Source: Marasmius tenuissimus (Eukaryota; Basidiomycota; Agaricomycetes; Agaricales; Marasmiaceae). From it: a stretch of 64,000 nucleotides of DNA. Location of the stretch: contig JAQOTA010000033.1 of NCBI GenBank assembly GCA_029532415.1, forward strand, positions 1 to 64,000, in the 5' to 3' direction. Below are positions 13,046-26,103 of the stretch, one piece after another. The position numbers and the translations under genes are program-made. Within the stretch, counting starts at the first letter, position 1, and every line of letters begins with the position of its first letter. The notes below the pieces were generated by a model. That model was not told where the DNA came from. It saw nothing but the letters and a program-made list of their open reading frames with translations, and searched no databases.

Positions 13046-15250
13046 TCGTGAAGGCGCTCAGTGCCAGGACTCCGGGTGCTGGGAATCTGGAGTTGGAGTT
13101 TCCGTTTTTGCATTCCCCTTCCTTCCCTGTCTCCCTGCTTGCGCATGTCGTTCATCTCCCTTCTCTCCTCGTCCGTCTTCACCCTTTTCCATACGCCTTC
13201 CCTCCTTACCTTCCATAATCCTCTACCGACCTCATTATCGCTCGCTCATCTGCTTTCGAGTTGGATACCCTCCACGACCTCCCCCCATCCATAATGTCCC
13301 CTGTACATACCACTGTTTACATCTTTTACCCTTACTAGTCTCTCGCTTCGTCATCATGCATCATCTCCATTAACGTTACTAGTTTTTACGACGACGTACT
13401 GTGTACTACCTCCACCTTGCTTGACTCGTCTACATTTTTTACATACATACGCTGCCCTCGTTGTTACTTGTCATTGTCATTTTGTACTACCAACCCTACC
13501 AAGTTTGCATGTTTCGTTCTCGTATAATATTAATCCCTTTGCATACGTATGTGAACAAAGATTTACAGCTGCAACCCGTCTGGTGTGGTAGGACTTAGCT
13601 TCGGGGGCACGGAGGTCAGGTGTGCACCGCCTCTACCGCGTGGTAAGGTCCGTAACCCGTTAGGGGTGGTGACGTCGGAACTTCTTATCTTCAAACCACC
13701 ATCTCTACTCCGAAAAAGTTACTTTCGACGATCATCGCTTTTCAGGACTCGAAATGTAGTGATAGCCTCATTTTCTGTATCAAAGGCCTTACGAGTTGAC
13801 TCGGGATTGGAGGCACGACCAGGAGACTTCCTCAAAATGCCGATCTGGCTGCCAAATGACAATGATTGGTCTTGTAGCCTCTGTAACTAAACTCGTGGGT
13901 AAGGACATATACGGTCTCCGGGTAAGTCTCGAACTCCTTTTCTTCCTTTTCTAAACGTTCCCAAACCCTTTTGTGGGTTCTCTCTCGTCGTAATACCGAA
14001 GGTGGGGAACGAGAATCAAAACGTACATTCCAGTTGCTCGAGTTTTCGTGGGTTTCTTGAACGCTAAAGCACCTCGCCTTGATGATACCGAAAATTACTA
14101 GTACCAAAATTCCAGGCGGACAGGCCTCAGTAGCCGCTGGCGAGGTAAAACCAGGTGGCGAAGATATCGATACGAACGTCGTTCCCTCGCAGACCTCACC
14201 AGGATCTCAGCATACCTTCTTCCTGTTCCTAATAATCTTTTGCACGCGAAAGATAGATGCAAGACCGTATCATCCAATCCCGCTTGGATCTTCCGACATC
14301 GACTGGTATCCTTTTGCTATACGTTATCTCCGCTGCTACTTGAGCATGGATAGAGTTGAGGTGGGAAGCTAGAGGTAGTCGTTAGGTTGAACCAAATAAT
14401 AGTTTCGCTGGCTGAGGGTGTCCTAAGTCATAGCTAAGAGTGGGTCACCGGTCATTCTGTCCTCTTCATACTTTTCGTGACTCAACTCGCACTTACCAGG
14501 GCTTCGCGATGGTTCCCCCAATGATTCGCCTTCAGGAGATCAATTCGTTACCAAATGTTTTGTGTACGGCATTCGGGAAACACATACGGGTGATATACTT
14601 ACATAGATCTCTACATATCATCGTTGATGATTTCTTTTTCGCTGAGAGTCTCTACAGCAGTCGGGTGTCTATACCAAGGAGTGGGCGAGGTTGGTGGCAC
14701 AGAAAAGTAAAATATTTTTGGCTGTACCTCGGGAGCTGAGTCTTGGTTCTAATTGATAGTGGGTTGAAAGTAACAAAAGACTTTTGTCTCGACTAATATA
14801 CCTCGAAATAGCGCGCAATTCGAACGAATGCTGTACAAGGCGGCGTGAATATGGTGTTCATCACCTGGGTTAGCAGCGAGCTATTCTCTACCCGTTACTA
14901 GCAACGCCCATCAACGACATCCCGCTGCTGAAGCGCCCTTGATTGAATTCACTTACTGGGTTTATAAGCCCGCGAGAGGACGGTGATTGCATACCTATTC
15001 CCCATTCTAACTGCTGTAAATGCCCTTCGATCTTGTGACCGGGAGGGTGAGTTATTGTTTTTAGCTCCATAAAGCCTCGCTGATACGAGCACACTGCGAT
15101 TCAGTTGATCTCTCTTGTTCTACAAATTCTTTTACATGGTTCGTAAAATGGTTACGCACGAAGTCGATTGAACCAACCTCAACCTTACAGGCGCTTTCTG
15201 TCTCCTTCTCACCACGGTCTGGTCGAAGCGCCGTTCATTCGAGAAAAAAT
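13046..15250. other. Histidine kinase 3' region and gene-free stretch
   Basis: The first 500 bases are pyrimidine-rich and probably hold the 3' UTR of the kinase gene. Beyond that there are only unconnected frames of up to 100 codons without recognisable domains or convincing splice sites. Confidence 0.45.
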
Positions 15251-16378
15251 CCCTGATAGTTGTGGGGATTATGGGGATCTTGACCACAGCTGTAGGTCGT
15301 CAAAGCCGGCAAAGTTTTTCCGATTCTCAACGTTCACGTATCTTTACAGCATCTCATACATTTTGCTCGGATTGCCATGAACGAGTTCGTGGAACAGAAA
15401 CAGTTTCGATACTATGGGTATGGTGCCGTGACGGAGATGTCTCTCCCGGCGTTTGGTGTTAAGCATGTGCTGTACACGCTGATCAATCTAGTGGGCCATG
15501 GGTTCTTGGTGCGTAGAATATCTGGACACCATTCACACTACTGACTCCTGAGGTTTGTTTACATCCACCTAGGCCTATCGGTGTACTGCCCCACGAAGCC
15601 GGCCTCGTATTGTTTTGGCCCAAATGGTGTTGGCAATGGGAGGTGATGGTTCAGTTTATCTTTTGTGTCGAGAAGAGAATGTTGATGGATACCTCCAAAT
15701 CAAGCTTCTGCGCTCAGCTACCTTTATTTCTACATTCAACAGAAGACGTTATTTACTCAGATTCGACCCGACAGTGGGGTCGAATTAGCAGTGGCACTCA
15801 TTCGAAGTAACAACTTTAGGGACCTCTCGATGTTGAGTTTCTACATCTGGCAATCCACGACGAGTCTTACTTGCACAGGTAAAGGCAATCCCACCGACTG
15901 CCGAAGCTCACGAGCTTAATTTTCCTCCCCACAGGGCTCATTGTTGAAAAAGCTCGTTTCACTCGGGAGATCACAGAAGTAACGAAAGAGAGTACATCTC
16001 TGCAACAACCTCATCGCAAGATTACGATGGAATGTGCCCCGTTCATCCTCGCGTCGTCCATGTTTCTCATGATTTTGATACTCCATTTGTTGGGGTACAA
16101 CACTCACAAGTTGATAGTCTCGTCTTCGGTGAGCCCACCTTTGTTTGAGTGCAGGAGGATTATCATTTAGACAATCTGCTATGATTAGACTTGTCCGGTA
16201 CTTGGAATCCTCGTGGCTCTGGTCATTCTTCGGGAGAATGAAGCCCTCGATCCGAACGGGGGACGAATTGCATTGGAGGATAATGCAGAGCTAGGCTTGA
16301 ATAAGGGAGTCTCCGCAAATGTCGATCGTAACCTGGGGGAAGAGTCCAAGGTGTCCCTCATCGAGAATCGGGATTAGA
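15251..16378 (+). CDS. Possible spliced membrane protein, unrecognised
   Basis: Several hydrophobic stretches lie in a row on the plus strand and could be joined by short GT-AG introns. Examples are frames reading LIVVGIMGILTTA near 15255, a segment with YTLINLVGHGFL near 15480, FILASSMFLMILILHLLGY near 16040, and TCPVLGILVALVILRENEA near 16195, ending in a polar tail with stop at 16376-16378. A donor (GTGAGC, about 16129) and an acceptor (TTAG, about 16189) connect the last two. I could not build an uninterrupted model for the 5' part, so this may be a degenerate gene. I do not recognise the family. Confidence 0.3.
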
Positions 16379-18240
16379 AAGCGATGTTTACAGTCTACAG
16401 TCCACAAGAACCGTCACCAACCGGAACTTGCAATGGCTGAAATATACATACACATTCGATAACAGTCGCGTATATTGACATACAGATTCACGAAACCAAA
16501 CCTTGCACGCCTCACTACCAGAACAGACCCTGCCGCTGTTTAAATTTTGACTGGAACTCTGAGCTCTTACGCTTTTCCTGCTCGGCCCGAGAGATGCTTC
16601 CAGTCCGAGACAAGGGCTTTGCAAGTCGAAGCCAAACATAGTCAAAACAATGTCTTGAGTCTTAGACCTGAACATCTCCTGAAAGCCGACGGTAAGTCAC
16701 CCTTACTTGGCTTGGTCAGTGCTCGAAGCGTATCCAGTCCTTCATATCCACCACAAAAAACACAAACACAAGGCATAATACCGCTCTGTCAGGGCACATC
16801 GTGCTCCACGTGACACGTCATGTACTACTCGCCTTCAAGCAAGTTGCCTTTGTGTAGCGTTCAAGAGGGAGGGACTTACGAATCCCGGGGTCTAGGACTC
16901 TGCCGAAGATTGAGGAGGACACATGTTTTGTGACCATTATCTATGCTATCCTGTCCTCGAAAAAAATTCGGTGGATCTCTCTGCCTGTCAAGCCAAATTG
17001 GAGCGGTCCTCTTCAATTCGTGCGAACGGGTTCGCAGACGAATGATAAAAGAACCTTCATAGGCTACTTGCGGTGACGGAAAACTGGGCCTTTGTCAGGT
17101 CCTGGGTCGGTAACATGGTCAAGGGCTTTATTTCTTTGGAGGGAGAGGATGGGCTGAACGTCGGAGGTATGTATATCTCGTAGCTATCTCGAAAAACCAT
17201 CTTTCCAACCTGAAATATTATCTTCAGGACCTGGCTACAGACCCTTGTTTTGCGCATGGGGTGTGACTGTGCATTCCTCTTTCGAAATGACCCGGACCTT
17301 TCCTTCTCCTCGAATCCTATAGACAATAGTTATCGGCACGACTACATCCGGTGCGAAGACTTGAACCAGTGGGCAATACTCCAGCAATTACCAAACCGGA
17401 GAGGTCCATGGTTTCACCAAGGGTGAATACTATGTACACATTCTAGGCCCAAATTCTTCCATCCATTAGCTATTGTATGTGGTGGCACAAAGGGGCAGCT
17501 GTTACTAGTGGCGGGACCGTAGCAGGTACCCGGTAGCCCTCAAAAGGCCGGCTATATAATCTATGTCACTGTACAGGCACATTAACTTCCAAAGACCCTG
17601 ACAACCTGGCCGCTGACTCTCGAAAGGACCAATTTCGATTCATAGTTTTATATTGCGCAGGGAGACATGAACCAATCGCGAGACAGGAGACGAAGAGGAC
17701 TGTAAACTTTTAGGCTGTTGGCTACATGCCGTGCTTCCCTGCAAACATATTGTACACATACGCCATTCGCTACTCAGCGGCAACCCCACGGCTTCAGGGG
17801 TAGTCGCTACCAAGCCTACTTGGGGACTGAAGCAAAGGGGCGAACCTTCGGGATATGCGGGAACTCCCACCGAGCTCCCACACCAATTTCACTCCCCAAT
17901 TCATCCAGCCCTAGAGCGCCCCATTTCTCATACCAAAGATTGGACAGTTGAGTATTATGATCCCACCTCAGTTCAAGCCGTCTACGATTCTGTTCACGTC
18001 AAATTGTGTACCAAGGATCAGACAGTCATTATCATTCCATCTCAATTCAGAACGTCTCAAGTTTCTGTTCACATCTCATCTTGACCTCGTGCTGTGGCTT
18101 GATCGGGTTCTGGATAATATAACGCTCCTGCCAATTTTCGGAGACGAATACGGTGTTTATGCACCGAATGAATCCCTGAGAAGGTATAGCCATCTCACCT
18201 CCCAGCCTACTTAATGACTTATTCTTCATACCTACTCTTT
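16379..18240. other. Gene-free stretch
   Basis: I see no supportable gene. Scattered frames of 60-117 codons on both strands lack family signatures. Part of 17.9-18.2 kb may hold 5' exons of the membrane-protein gene that follows, but I could not join them. Confidence 0.4.
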
Positions 18241-18244
18241 GGCA

Positions 18245-19695
18245 CCTTCGCGCATATCACCGATTTACTCAAAGGATTGGTCCATCATTTCGCTTTCGTG
18301 TAATGGCTGTCGTTTTTCCGGGCGTCGGGTTTCAGATACTGAGCTCGTTGATATACTTCCTCGGTAAGTTCACTACTTTGGTTCACCCGTCGAGCTTCAA
18401 TCATATTTTCCTTCAGGCCTATCGGTCCTAGCTCACTGTCTATCCCGGCGCGTTCAAACCTCCTGGTCAACACAATGGCCAAAATTAGTAGTGTTGATTA
18501 TCTTCTTGGACTCGTGGCTGTTCCTTTTCTCGGGTGAGTGCTGAGTGGCCCGATAGAGTATGCACGGATCTGACTATAGTAGGTGGGGTCCTCATTTTCG
18601 GGATCGGACTGGAAAGCAACACGGCCGCCTGCACTGGTGCTATTGCTGTCTGTATTGCGTTTTACACAAGCTCCAAGGTCCTAATTTACCTCTTCCTGAG
18701 TATGTGACTGGCCCCAGCTACGTCTTGGACATATCTGACTTCGGTTTGCACTATACAGGCGAGAAGGTCCTCGTGATTTGGTCTTCAACATCTGAAGTTG
18801 GCAGCCGGTTCCGCTCCCCAGTTTACCTCATATGTTTGGGGACCATGTTAGGATACGTGGTTGTGCTCACTCTCATGATCCGCGGCAAGTTTTTTTCCAA
18901 CCGCAATGATATTGTCTCTGAAACCTTCCTGCAGGTGCGATTCACTTCTGGCGTGAGGATGGTGCATGCATTATCGGGCTCAAACTCTTCTCCTCGATCC
19001 CACTGTTGGCATACGATCTGTCCGTGATACTCTTTTTACGATCTACCCGACACTTTCCTTAACGAGAAGCTCACAGTTATATCACTATCTTTCTGAACGG
19101 TCTTTTTCTGTGGCCCCTCTGTCGCTCCAACATCGCGAACCCCAGGATTAGGCGCGTTGCTATCCGTACCTTAGTGTGAGTGAACGGTTTCCTCGAGGTT
19201 GACGCCGCGTCTGACTTTGTTGCTTTGATTACAGTGCATCAGTTGCTGCTCTGTTGACGTCTACGGTGAGTTTGTCTCACACCAGAACGTAACTTGAACC
19301 TCCTTAAAAGTTTCCTTTCGTTCTAGATCAATATCGGTGTCCTCACGTTACAACACGGTCGCCAACTTGGCTGGGTCTGCCTGGGGTCTTGCGGAACAGA
19401 CGTGATTCTTAATGCGATAGCTATCTTTTGGGTGACGAATACAAACTCGGAAACTACAGCTCTTCTCGATGAGTATCCATCTGCTGCTCGAGGGGAATCT
19501 CAGAACCTGGGACGTCGAGGTGGTCGTCCTGGTTTAATTCTGCAGTCACATCCCGGACCAGACGCGTTTGGAATGCAGGCCACGTCTCACAAATCCTTGT
19601 GCAGCGGAAAACAGCGAATCTCAAGGATGAGTAATGATTCGCATATGCTTCAGGTGAAACTTTCTCCAGTCTCCGCTGTCCGTGGTAGGCGCTAA
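18245..19695 (+). CDS. Agaricomycete multi-pass membrane protein (function unknown)
   Basis: Spliced gene for a protein with about five or more predicted membrane spans. The first exon I can read ends at 18363 (FRFRVMAVVFPG, with an ILSSLIYFLG span). It is followed by an exon with VLIIFLDSWLFLF, then GGVLIFGIGLE and IAFYTSSKVLIYLFL. Later exons have a CIIGLKLFSSIPLLAYDL core, VASAVAALL, and an ending with LGWVCLGSCGTDVILNAIA, a span with IFWVT, and a long polar Ser/Arg-rich cytosolic tail. The core matches a membrane-protein family that I recall from many mushroom genomes but for which no function is established. The true start and 5' exons are not resolved. The family normally has further N-terminal spans, so the model is incomplete or the gene is 5'-truncated. 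Confidence 0.65.
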
Positions 19696-20110
19696 AAGCT
19701 GATCACCCATGATTTTGTATAGGTCGTGGTCACTACTCATACTAGCACAGAAACAGATCCAGACGCCAGCAGCGGGCACGTGTCTTCTCGAATAAAGGAT
19801 ACCAGCTCATCAGCTCGAGATATATAATTTACAAAACCCCCAGGAGACGCACGGAAGGAGGGTCAAATTTGTTGATACAAAATCAATGTCAGTATGTAAG
19901 AAAGCTTCAAAGATATGGTGCCGCGTCATTTCTATTGCGATCATGAAGTTTTTGATGTACTTTGGTGACACACTTGAAGTCGGTTTGTGCACGGACGCTT
20001 TGAATTGGCATGACGCGACGACCACGTGGTGGGAATAATGCGTGGTAATTGCCGTCAAAGCGAAAACAGGCAGGCAAAGACGCGAACTTTTGCCTTCTTC
20101 CACCACTACC

Positions 20111-21714
20111 ATGTCTACGCTGGCCCGGTTCATTCAAATACTACTCTTTTTTCTGAATAGGACATCTGCAGTTGCTACATCAATGGCTTCGAGTCCTCGC
20201 CCAATCCCAACAGAACTCTATTCGCCGCTGATTCCAACCAAACTACTCCACACATTCAACAACCTACCAAATCCTATCGAATACCCTCACTATACCAGTC
20301 AGTACCACGGTAATGAATGGAATTACTTCGCTCCTCAAGATGTATGGACTTCTGGGTTCTTTCCTGCGACGCTATACGAGATGAACAAACGGCGAGAATT
20401 ATGCCGAAACGGCAATGCCAGCGGAACAGTAGACTGGGTAGAGTTAGGACGAAGAGCGAGTACAGGACTGGCGAAACTTCCTGGGACGAATAGGCGAAGT
20501 CATGACGTTGGATATTTGAGCTATCCTTTCTTGGAAGAGGTCGAGGTGTACGTTCTTCTATTTCTGCTATTTCGGTGGTCCTTCATACGCGTTATCTTCG
20601 GCAGCAATCCTAGTAACGAAATCGCAGTATCAATTGTGAACGCCTTTGCTCGAGATCTCGCCAACCTTTATGTTCCCGCCGCTGGCGTAACACGAAGCTG
20701 GGATCGCGGAAAGCCTTCAGTCGTAAAAGTTATCATCGACAATATAATGAATATCGACCTCCTATTCACATCAGCGGAGTTGACTGGGAACCAAACCTTG
20801 TCTACTCTCGCGCAGACACATGCGGATGCGACCATGAAGAATCATATCAGACCAGACGGTAGGCGTTATTCTTTTTCACTTCCTTGATATTAATCCTCAT
20901 CCAAAACGCCCTTCTGGGATCTACTTGGCACGTTGTTGAGTACGACGCGAATACGGGAGCGGTTCTAAAGAAACGAACAGGTCAAGGATACTCAGATGAT
21001 AGGTGCGTCATTATCTTTTTGCAAATCATATCCACCATTCATTGACTTGGGTTCCCCTCCGACAGTACTTGGGCTAGAGGTCAAACGTGGGGTATCTACG
21101 GTTTCGCCAACAGTAAGTCTTTCAGAGTGTATCTTACGCTCTCCCCATCCATAAGCCTCCTTTGTTATCCTTACAAGTGTTCGAAAGAACTTTAAAACCA
21201 GCCTATCTCGACACTTCCCGCCGGCTCGCAAGCTACATGCTCTCCAACATTCCCGAGGACGGCATCATTCCTTGGGATTTTAGTGCTCCTCCCGTTGATA
21301 CTAAAGTTCCCGGATGTTTGCGACCTGCGGACTCTAGCGCAGCGATGATTAGTGCTATGGGATTGTTACGGCTTTCTGAAATGGGAACAAATGCCGAATT
21401 GGCTCGGAAGTGGCTTGATGGAGCTGTAATGGTCAGTGCCTTTCTTCGAATAATGACGAGGTCGATCTGACGACTATCATCGTCTAGATTCTCGATAATA
21501 TGACCAAAGTGGCTTGGAGTCCGCGATGGGACAGCCTACTCTCCAATGGAACGGTAAACCGGCGGGCTGATAACTATTTGACTGGGACTGTCTATGGTGA
21601 GTGTGATACTTCGTGAGTTTGTACACGTTTTACTTACATCGTGTTTTTGCAGGTGACTATTACTTTGTCAAACTAGGAAATGAGCTCGTTCGGCTCCGTT
21701 ACGCAAGATGTTGA
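20111..21714 (+). CDS. Secreted glycoside hydrolase family 88 (unsaturated glucuronyl hydrolase-like)
   Basis: Predicted to remove unsaturated uronic acid residues left by polysaccharide lyases. The exons are 20111-20547, 20605-20858, 20918-21002, 21066-21112, 21178-21431, 21488-21596 and 21653-21714, giving 415 aa. The N terminus has a hydrophobic run (FIQILLFFL) fitting a signal peptide. The two aspartates expected for GH88 catalysis are in place: SHDVGYLSYP and IDNIMNIDLLF. Other family landmarks are GYSDDSTWARGQTWGIYGF, RPADSSAAMI and a terminal GTVYGDYYFVKLGN. The start is the first ATG before the hydrophobic run. One oddity is that the second intron (20859-20917) ends in TGG instead of the expected TAG. 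Every other junction is canonical, so either a rare GT-GG intron or a splice-site mutation is present. Confidence 0.88.
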
Positions 21715-22170
21715 AGTATACACCTTTCGTTTATACCCTGTGCATGTAACACGGTACTCACAGCGCAAATTTTAACGAATTCCCTTCAGCATATTCCTGT
21801 GCCGCGTGTCACGTACCTAGGAACGGGTCGCTTCGCGCTGACCTTGATTGACAACAACAATCGATCGTAAACATTCAAGACGCTGCGGTGCAGTGCACGC
21901 AGCGCCTCGTTTTGAACGCGGGCGTCCCTTTCCTTGGGCGCTTGGGAAACTAAATGAATGGAATGCGCCATTTATGAATGGCATGTCATGGGGCCCCCCT
22001 AATAAGGGATTCTGTGGGCACGACACGGCATGTCGACCTCGCCTTGTACATGTGAGTGACAGTTTACGGGGGCCTTTACAGCTTGTACGATCGGTACTTA
22101 ACCTCGTTCCACCACGACCTGAGGTTGCTCTTACCAACCTTCCTTTCTTTTTGGCCTCTTTTCTGGAAGA

Positions 22171-23474
22171 ATGGCTTTCGCCTTCCATGGCCATTTGCAT
22201 ACGTCGAGCGTGGATTCCTTAGATATGACAAGGGCTCGACTTGGGTACCACCTGAAAGCTCAGAGCTACGATAGTCTTCCCAACGATAATTTCACGAACA
22301 GCAACCTTTCCATCTCCGATCTTTCAACACGAGATTCTCTCGAACTTTCAAGAGTCCGACTTGGATATCCCCATATCCCCGAATTCGAGTTTCAGACACC
22401 AAAGAGAAGAAACCGGGAAGCCTTCATTCATCGACAATCGAGTCCTCATACGAATCTAGAGGATCGGCTCAACACCTTCGAAGATTGGACGGAGATCATT
22501 CATAGCATGGAAGGGCAGAGATCAGAATTGGAAACCCGACGTATCGCTCGATCGCAAAAACCAGTAGTTGGTCGGAGACGAACTGAGGCGGTTGAAGCAA
22601 ATTTGTGAGTTTCGCTGTGAGATCTTTACCGCTCACGTTTCTCAGACCTACACGTAGATCCTTTCCTCTGGTACTCATGGATCACACCGAATGCATGGGT
22701 TGCACGGACCTCATTCCCAAATCTCTATCGGTCGAAACCGCCTGCAGTCACGTATACTGCTACACCTGCGTTGAAAATCTCATATCTCAGTCTCTCGCTG
22801 GCCAGGAATCTAACTTCCCGCCACGTTGTTGTCCCGATAGCACACCCATTGCTCTCGATCGTATCGAGAACCGAATCGATGCGCAGTTGATATCCAGGAT
22901 ACGCGATAAGACGGAGGAATACTCGATACCACTGGCGAAACGCGTGTACTGTCCCAATGGAGGATGCTCAGTCTTCCTCGGATCGCGTAAAGCACTGAGA
23001 CGGAAGAACAAGACTTCCAAACCGACCCCCACTTCATCCTCAGTTCGAACCCTCGGATTTGGGATGCGAGCTACACCCTGCCCTTCCTGTTCGACTCAGA
23101 TCTGTCTTCGATGCTACCAAAACCTCGATATTCATCCTTTCCTCAGTGACCGCGGATCCAAACGCAAATGGAGATCGTGGAAACCGAGTCCGTGCTCACT
23201 ACCGCTACCTCGTACCACAGAGCGGAAAGTTAGACGTCAAAGTTCGGGTACGTTTCAGTTGCGCCTCCTAGCTGCCAAAGAAAAGTGGCAGAAATGCCCT
23301 GGATGTGCACGTCTGGTCGAGCGGAACGAAGGGTGTTACCACATGACGTGTCGTTGCGGCACCAACTTCTGCTACAAATGTGGTGGGTTGTGGAACAAGA
23401 GAAGCTGGTGTCATTATTACGTCGTCGGAAGGCCATGGCCTGGCGTTGGAATGTTAAAGAAGTTGTTGGGTTGA
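22171..23474 (+). CDS. RBR (RING-IBR-RING) E3 ubiquitin ligase
   Basis: RING-between-RING ligases accept ubiquitin from an E2 on a cysteine in the second RING. Exon 1 runs from 22171 to the GTGAGT donor at about 22607. The second exon starts after TAG at 22658 and reads through to the stop at 23474. The first part (about 145 aa) is polar and unrecognised. RING1 follows: CMGC, then CSHVYCYTCV, then CCPD. The IBR has VYCPNGGCSVFLGS and CPSCSTQICLRCY. RING2 has KCPGCARLVERNEGCYHMTC and CGTNFCYKCGGLW. The cysteine of NEGCYHM sits where the catalytic cysteine of RBR ligases lies. The protein ends soon after RING2, so it is short for the class. No transmembrane anchor is evident. Confidence 0.88.
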
Positions 23475-23664
23475 AAGGCCTAGTGTGTGCGTCGGGATTG
23501 GCAGGAATGTCTTATGTATCATTGCTTGATTATCCCCTGTATTGATATTCTTACATCACGGATAGGACAGAATCGACATACGATGTACGACGAGCATGCT
23601 GGCAGAGCTCGTTTTTCTCTAGACCTGATGCAATAAAAATATGGGGAAATCTATCACCCACAAC

Positions 23665-23763
23665 TGCTCACGCCCGGGATTGAACCGGAGACCCTTGCAT
23701 TCTCTGCTTGGTATGATTAAGGCAACCCATAAGTACAATGCTCTACCACTGAGCTACGCGAGC
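23665..23763 (-). tRNA. tRNA-Ile(UAU) with a 27-nt intron
   Basis: On the minus strand a complete cloverleaf can be drawn. The acceptor stem GCTCGCG pairs with CGTGAGC (one G-U), the D arm is GCTC-AGTGGTA-GAGC, and the anticodon stem TTGTA pairs with TGCAA. The T arm is TCCGG-TTCAATC-CCGGG, with discriminator A. The anticodon TAT is at 23729-23731, and a 27-nt intron (23702-23728) directly follows it. Removing the intron gives a 72-nt tRNA with loop CTTATAA. An intron in tRNA-Ile(UAU) is also known from yeast. Confidence 0.9.
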
Positions 23764-24075
23764 GCTGTAAACTATTAACACAGGCACCGTGACCATGTGT
23801 GAGGTCAGGCCAAATTGCACCCATCGCGCATTTCCTCCACGCTTCTCTCATATGGATTTGACGTACAATAATGGGCCTCTGGGTATCCTTTCTAATGGTA
23901 GGCTATCAGCTGACAGAAACGGAGCGTAGGATGGCTCGTCAGAAAAAAACCTTGGGCGGCAGTGGTTGGGCTTACTGAGCTAGCTCGAAGGACAGGCGGA
24001 GACGAAACGAAAGCAAACGAATAAGATACTATTACTACGATTGCTACTTAAGACCCCAGATACTGTCCGATCAAT

Positions 24076-26103
24076 CTAAAACTTGAGGTCGGCAGTACCT
24101 ACCATGTCGAAAACCATCGTTCCAGAAGCATCCAGCGTCCACTGAGCCTCCTGCCCGACGTGCCTCGGAAACAGCCCAAGCACCAAAATCTCGTCTTCAC
24201 GAACTCGGGAGCTTCGCCATAACTCGATGTAAGCCTCTCTCGACGCGGCGCTCATATCCAACCTCCTGTCCGTCTTTATCTTCTCCGTCGTGAGGACACT
24301 GATACAATCGACCGGCTTGAGCCCGGGTTGATTAAAATCGAAGACCAGGATGGGATTTTTCTTGTCTTCGTCCACTAAGCGTTCGTCCTCAGTCTTGTTT
24401 TTCTTCGGGCGATTTTGGAGACGGTGAAGTTGAATCTTCAATCGAATCACTTCCTTGTTCGCGCTCTTAAAGTCAAAAATCCAAAAGGAAAAGAACAAGC
24501 GATCATAATCGCTCCATCGGGGTTGATTTGCTGGAGGGACAAAGATTTTCCTTGAGCGACGAGCCCCGCGAATAATCATGGGGCAAAACCATACCTTTAC
24601 GAAGCTGGGTTAACTGCTTGCATACGTGCTGATGGATTGCTTTCCAGTGCAGCCGTTGACACTCGACGGAGCAGTACATCGCTTGGTAGCAAGACGAGCA
24701 CCGAAGGTATCTCTTGATTGCCTGGTCCTTCCGTTCACGTGAACGATTTCGACACTGAATGCTTGTGGTTAGGGAAGTGCCAGTAAAACGAGAGATGGAC
24801 GGCTTACCCCTACTTCCCCGTTGCTACACAGCAACGATGGGATCGTCTCTTTCGCCACACGTCGAAAGTCCCGGATATTATCCGCTTTCTTGACCAGTCG
24901 ATCCCAGGAAGCCCACATAACCTCTGAAGACGATCTAATCCTGCCCTCTAGGATCTCCAAGTCCTTGATACCCTTCACAGACCGCCAGAACTCGTGAAGA
25001 ATGGATGGGTACACTATAAAGCACGCTATCCGATCCACAACTTCGCATATCTGCTCCCGTAAAGTCGACCGAGCCTCCATCTCTCGTGCCTGCTCATAAC
25101 AAGTGACGGCTCTGAGCAGCGCTTTCAAAGCTCCAGCCTCCAGCGCCACCAGAAGCGAGATAGCATCTTTCATGAGGCATTGCAGATGCATCAAGGTGTA
25201 GCAAACGATTCTACACACGATCGTACACTCATCCACGGGGTCACGAGGGTCCGAAGTCGGCTTTCGCTTCGATAAAAGAATATCGACCCATTTAACGAGA
25301 GCGGGTATCATAAGCTCTCTCCCAGCTCTGAGCAGCATCGGGGATGGTACGGGAAAGCAAGAAGCGATGTGGCATTCGAGGAAGAACTCCAAGGAACACA
25401 ATTCGGCTGTGGCCATCGAGGGAATATGACACGATATGAGGTTCATGTGCCGAACGAATATAAGTCCAAGATCGAGATTCGGAAAGTACGGTCCTTCCTT
25501 TCGCAACTCGATCGGTCTATCCTTCGATACCCGAGCTGAAACACAGCACCACATCCCCCAAGAACAGTGACGCTCATCGATGGCCCTACACCATGCTTGG
25601 TTGATGCAGGACAACAGACCAGGGGGCGATGAGCCACCAAATGAGTCCCTGCGCGAGTCGGCCTCTATGAAGGTGAACAAGATGGAAGCGATATAACCAA
25701 GGCAATGATCGAAAAGATCTTTTCCCTCGGCGGTGGTAGGTAATGAAATGGCAAGAACGACTTGGTCAAGAAGAAAATGAATCCAGACTCCGAGGGATGG
25801 CCAGTGACTCTCCATCTCGAATACCAGAGTTGGGGAGGCTGACGCAGGGTCTGCACTGGCGCGATGAGTCTGGCTATCAGCGGCTACTAGGGCAGCGAGC
25901 GTTTCCACAGCGGTTTTGACCCTGGAGGAAGGATATGACGGATTGAAGTCTGACGATCGAGGTGGATTTCCGATTCGCTGAAGACGTTCGAGCGCGATTT
26001 TTGGTGTTTTGAATTGCTCCCCACAACGAAGAATAAAGAGTCGATCTGGGAGGCCATTGTCTAGAGAAGGGACGGTTGTCGTGGCTTTTGTGAAAATGAA
26101 CAA
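24076..26103 (-). CDS. MYND zinc-finger protein, paralogue A
   Basis: One of five related genes in this window. The exons are 26103-24814, 24754-24595 and 24530-24076, giving 634 aa, the same architecture and intron positions as copies D and E. The layout is about 430 residues of predicted helical sequence, then a MYND-type zinc finger, then a C-terminal region of about 150 residues. The finger is encoded mainly by the middle exon: RYLRCSSCYQAMYCSVEC and HWKAIHQHVC. It gives C-x2-C-x5-C-x3-C-x8-H-x3-C, preceded by a C-x4-C pair split by intron 1. MYND fingers usually bind peptides. The C-terminal part carries the family signature NPILVFDFNQPG. It is the most diverged intact copy and lacks a clear version of the CACGTGCTG promoter box. 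Function unknown. Confidence 0.88.
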
